Assembly: GCA_963768085.1 (NCBI GenBank) | Contig: CAVYGO010000003.1 | Coordinates: 1,116,001-1,180,000 of the forward strand | Length of the DNA: 64,000 bases | Direction of reading: 5' to 3' | Source of the DNA: Pukyongia sp963768085 | GTDB lineage: Bacteria > Bacteroidota > Bacteroidia > Flavobacteriales > Flavobacteriaceae | Shown here: positions 61,212 to 64,000 of the stretch, in pieces | Position numbering within the stretch: position 1 is the stretch's first letter | Layout of the letters: each line of letters opens with the position of its first letter | Made by a program: the position numbers and the translations under genes | Notes under the pieces: model-generated | The model's input: the letters and a program-made list of their open reading frames with translations, nothing else | The model's database searches: none | What the model was told of the DNA's origin: nothing

Positions 61212-64000
61212 TTATTTTTTAATAATCTTTTTTGTTACTTCACCGGCATCCGTATTTATTTTCACGAAATAAACACCTGTATTAAAGGATGAAACATCCA
61301 ATGCAACATAGTCTTGTTTATTGTCGATAAAAGAAGATACACGTCTACCTCGCAGGTCGTAAACTTCTACAGAATTAATATTAGCCCCTTCGGATACAAT
61401 ATTCAGTATGTCTGTAGCCGGATTTGGATACACGGCAATACTGTTTAACTTATTCTGGTCAAATCCAAGAGATCCGTCTTGTTCGAACTGTATCGTAAAT
61501 CTTGCGTTGAAGATTCCTTTGTTACTCTTGAATTCATAATTCCCTTGAGTAAGGTTGGTGATAATGTGCTCCTGGTTGTCAACTAAATAGATAGTAGTAT
61601 TAGGCAGGATCGATCCTTCCAGACCTGCGATCGAGATCACATAGGTGGTTTCATCTTCAACCTGAGAAGCAAATCCTATAGGGATCTTAATTTCATCATC
61701 GAAACTTTCCCTGGTCTGAATACCTAATTGCTCGCTTCCGTCTTCTAAGTGAGAGTATAGAGATACTACGGTGGCCAATCTGTTCGAGTCCATATTGTCA
61801 TCCAACTGAGCGGTTCCATCAGGTCTGAACCCAATTCCGGTATAACTACCAAGTTCGTATTGTTCATTGCGAACTTTCAGAACTAGTTTTTCAAGTCCTT
61901 CAGGTGTACGAAGTGTGGTGTTCCCACTAGTCAATCGCATGCTGTTATTAAAGTCTATACTTCCAGCGCCAAAAGCTTTGATACCGAATCCTTGTCCGGT
62001 AGAGATCACACCATTCGGCATTGTGCTGGTACCTGGATCATTTGCTGCCGGTACCCCCATAGTACCATTGTACATAGAAATATCATCCATCGAGAAGTTA
62101 TTGGTCTGCGGTCCTGGAATCCCTGAGTTTGGTGTTGTTAAATGTTCCCAGAAGTATACTTCATTTATCAATGCATTATCTGCAACCAATGCACTGGCAT
62201 CTATTGGCGATGCGTAAGGATTAGCTAACACGTTAGGTGTTCCGTCAGGGTTAGACCCTAATCCATTAAATGTGATTGGTCTTGTTACCGTTCCATTGTT
62301 CAATGTTCCCTGGGTGTAGGTCATATCGAATACAATAGTCGCAAGTGGATCTCCGCCATACGCAGGATCATTGTAAGAAGCCTGAGGATAAACCAAGTAT
62401 CCTTCTCCAGGTGTTATAGATCCGGAAGCCGGATTCCATGCATTTTGGTCGTCATCGAGGAAATTCGTACCACCGGCCGGGATGCCCGGGTGCGGTATGA
62501 AGTTTCCAGATGTATATTCCTGTACGTTATAAGCATTTGTAAATACTCCTGTACGTGTCTCAGTGGTCATTGGACTACCAAGTATCATAAAGTCACGTTG
62601 TTTTAATGGAGGGGTTTCCAGGTCAACTGTGATTGTTCCCAGATTATCGACGGTTGCGGTTGGATCTACCTGTACTAAACTCCCTGTTTTCTTTATATCA
62701 AGAGTACCGAGAACGTCGATATCTCCGTCTACGTTTAGATATCCGTTCTGACTCACAGTTAAAGTGAATCCCGGATTTATTGTTAGACTACAAGCATCAA
62801 GGTTTCCATGAGTGCCAGTAGTATAATTTCCATTGATTGCAACAATGTCGGTGGTACTTGGTGCACCCGCGGGTGACCAATTGGTACCATCCCATGTTTT
62901 TACTGCGGAACATCCGGGTATCGGCGTTACTGTTATCTGGATATCATCTACGGCCATGTCACTGGCAAATCCATTCCCCATAAGAGCGTTAAGTCTAAGT
63001 TTTACTGTGCTTCCTGAGTACGATGATAGATCTATAGTCTCATCATTAGTCCATGAGTTTCCTTGATTCCCGCTTAGGGTCCAAAGTGTTGTCCAACTGC
63101 TTCCATTATCATCGCTTCCCTGAACAGATAAGGTTCCCATATCAGCTCCATACATGTGATAATCAAAAGTCATCTGTGCTGTATGATTTGTCGGTATATC
63201 AAAGCAGGGAGATCCTAAAATCGCATTCCTCGGCGATGTTCCCTGACTATTAATATTCGATGCTTCTACAAAAGTGTATAAAGCACCCTGATTGGATGAA
63301 GCAGGTCCTGTATTCCCGGATGGTGATGTAAAACGAGAGCGAATCCATGAACTGTAGGTTGAACATGTAGCTGTTTCCTGTTCCCAGGACTTGGTTTCGA
63401 AGTCCATAGAATACGGGAAGGTGTTTATAGTAGTTCTACAATAGGGAGTGCTAACAGCTGCATCGTAATCACATTGTAAAATGTCAATAGGTTCTACTAA
63501 ACTTATATTAGGATATGTCCATAAATCCATAGATGGATTTCCAATAGGGTCAGAAGGGTTTTGCACGCGTACAAAGGATGCTCTACCACTGTTCCCGCTA
63601 TTGACGCATCTATTATCTCCTCCAACACGTTTAGCTCCTTGTAAGGCTGCCATAAGTTTATCCGCCAATGTGCCAGTTGAATTTCTGAATGCGGTTTCCA
63701 TATCATCTAAGATGTCTTGACGACCTCCACCACCTGTGGAAGTATCAAGGATATTTCCCTGGATTGCATAGTGCATTCCGGTATTGGGGTCGATTCCAGT
63801 TATGTTACCAGCCCAGTTCCCATTACTATTACCAGTGTAACCTGCAGTGGTTATATTCCCACCGCTATCTATACCTACAATACCATATTGTCGGGTACCA
63901 GGACCACTTCCGCAATCATTAGACTGCATATAAGTAATAATTTGAGCCGGAGTATCTCCCGCCAGCATTCTGGTTCGAGCTCTGCCTTGATTACAAGAAG
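61212..64000 (-). CDS. DUF1028-MAM surface protein with T9SS sorting domain (5' end outside the window)
   Basis: Paralogue of the 54.2-58.3 kb gene, open to the window edge; at least 929 residues are visible. It enters in frame at 64000, with the sequence beginning SCNQGRARTRMLAGD, so the start lies beyond the window. The DUF1028 domain is partly missing at its N-terminus; YGIVGIDSGGNITTAGYTG and GMHYAIQGNILD are present. One MAM-like domain follows (FDIPTNHTAQMTFDYHMYG to VDDIQITV), then the shared beta-rich module, and a type A T9SS tail (VYPNPATDILNI... KKIIKK). Unlike its paralogue it has no GEVED and no second MAM domain. Confidence 0.87.
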   Translation of the reverse strand, partial: SCNQGRARTRMLAGDTPAQIITYMQSNDCGSGPGTRQYGIVGIDSGGNITTAGYTGNSNGNWAGNITGIDPNTGMHYAIQGNILDTSTGGGGRQDILDDMETAFRNSTGTLADKLMAALQGAKRVGGDNRCVNSGNSGRASFVRVQNPSDPIGNPSMDLWTYPNISLVEPIDILQCDYDAAVSTPYCRTTINTFPYSMDFETKSWEQETATCSTYSSWIRSRFTSPSGNTGPASSNQGALYTFVEASNINSQGTSPRNAILGSPCFDIPTNHTAQMTFDYHMYGADMGTLSVQGSDDNGSSWTTLWTLSGNQGNSWTNDETIDLSSYSGSTVKLRLNALMGNGFASDMAVDDIQITVTPIPGCSAVKTWDGTNWSPAGAPSTTDIVAINGNYTTGTHGNLDACSLTINPGFTLTVSQNGYLNVDGDIDVLGTLDIKKTGSLVQVDPTATVDNLGTITVDLETPPLKQRDFMILGSPMTTETRTGVFTNAYNVQEYTSGNFIPHPGIPAGGTNFLDDDQNAWNPASGSITPGEGYLVYPQASYNDPAYGGDPLATIVFDMTYTQGTLNNGTVTRPITFNGLGSNPDGTPNVLANPYASPIDASALVADNALINEVYFWEHLTTPNSGIPGPQTNNFSMDDISMYNGTMGVPAANDPGTSTMPNGVISTGQGFGIKAFGAGSIDFNNSMRLTSGNTTLRTPEGLEKLVLKVRNEQYELGSYTGIGFRPDGTAQLDDNMDSNRLATVVSLYSHLEDGSEQLGIQTRESFDDEIKIPIGFASQVEDETTYVISIAGLEGSILPNTTIYLVDNQEHIITNLTQGNYEFKSNKGIFNARFTIQFEQDGSLGFDQNKLNSIAVYPNPATDILNIVSEGANINSVEVYDLRGRRVSSFIDNKQDYVALDVSSFNTGVYFVKINTDAGEVTKKIIKK
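61787..62561. repeat. 775-bp direct repeat, right copy
   Basis: Identical by eye to 54784-55558. Flanking sequence diverges to roughly 80-90 percent or less on the N-terminal side of the gene, so the identity is local to this block. Confidence 0.85.

Noticed and set aside
1..64000. CRISPR array, tRNA, rRNA, insertion sequence
   Set aside because: No regularly spaced short repeats, no cloverleaf with a conserved T arm and no transposase were seen on either strand; a covariance search would be more sensitive.

Overview
The window reads as chromosomal DNA of a marine-type Flavobacteriaceae (Bacteroidota). The evidence is several protein families largely confined to that phylum: GLPGLI proteins, DUF5686 surface proteins, C-terminal type IX secretion (T9SS) sorting domains, paired TonB-C-like secreted proteins and DUF5522. 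Promoter-like TAnnTTTG boxes, A-rich ribosome binding regions and tightly packed operons agree with this. No rRNA, tRNA, CRISPR array, insertion sequence or phage structural module was seen.

Layout. 0-2.3 kb: a sugar aminotransferase overlapping galE (surface polysaccharide). 2.3-5.1 kb (minus): 2TM protein, folA, fructosamine-kinase-like gene and a frameshifted fabD. 5.1-8.7 kb: ergothioneine genes egtB-egtD with a DUF427 gene, facing a class V aminotransferase-like gene that is a candidate EgtE lyase. 8.7-14.8 kb (minus): two TonB-C-like proteins, thyA, a NupC transporter, a bifunctional-nuclease/UVR protein, etfA and etfB. 15.0-21.2 kb (plus): pyruvate dehydrogenase E1 beta, a DUF5686 outer-membrane protein and a pyrophosphate-energised ion pump, closed by a strong bidirectional terminator. 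21.2-24.8 kb (minus): deoxynucleoside kinase, a secreted beta-rich protein and a two-component system. The two-component system is divergent from two GLPGLI proteins and a large beta-barrel receptor (24.9-29.5 kb); three TTAAC repeats at exact 10-bp spacing lie between them.

31.6-48.4 kb is one long phenylacetate operon: a TetR regulator, then paaE-A-B-C-D, paaG, paaH, paaI, paaJ, an SDR, paaZ fused to a DUF1569-like domain, a second enoyl-CoA hydratase, paaY, and then a 2-oxoacid dehydrogenase E2, an ilvE-type aminotransferase and a fused E1 alpha/beta. It lacks paaK. The simplest reading is that phenylalanine is transaminated to phenylpyruvate and oxidatively decarboxylated straight to phenylacetyl-CoA. 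A divergent biopterin-dependent aromatic amino acid hydroxylase (frameshifted here) supplies the alternative Phe-to-Tyr route.

48.4-64 kb (almost all minus) is secreted and surface material plus histidine degradation: a triple-repeat T9SS protein, a DUF4136 lipoprotein, urocanate hydratase (frameshifted) coupled to a DUF5522 protein, a broken small HExxH-type gene, and then a surface cassette. The cassette has two giant DUF1028-MAM-T9SS proteins, one cut by the window end, bracketing three paralogous small secreted proteins; a fourth, broken relative lies beyond. The two giant genes share 775 bp of identical sequence inside otherwise diverged genes, as direct repeats 7,003 bp apart. This cassette, with a predicted Ntn-hydrolase-like domain exported to the surface, is the least explained system here.

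Seven single-base indels interrupt five genes (fabD, the hydroxylase, hutU, the HExxH gene and one surface gene). Several are in genes expected to be essential or intact, so sequencing or assembly error should be considered before calling them pseudogenes.
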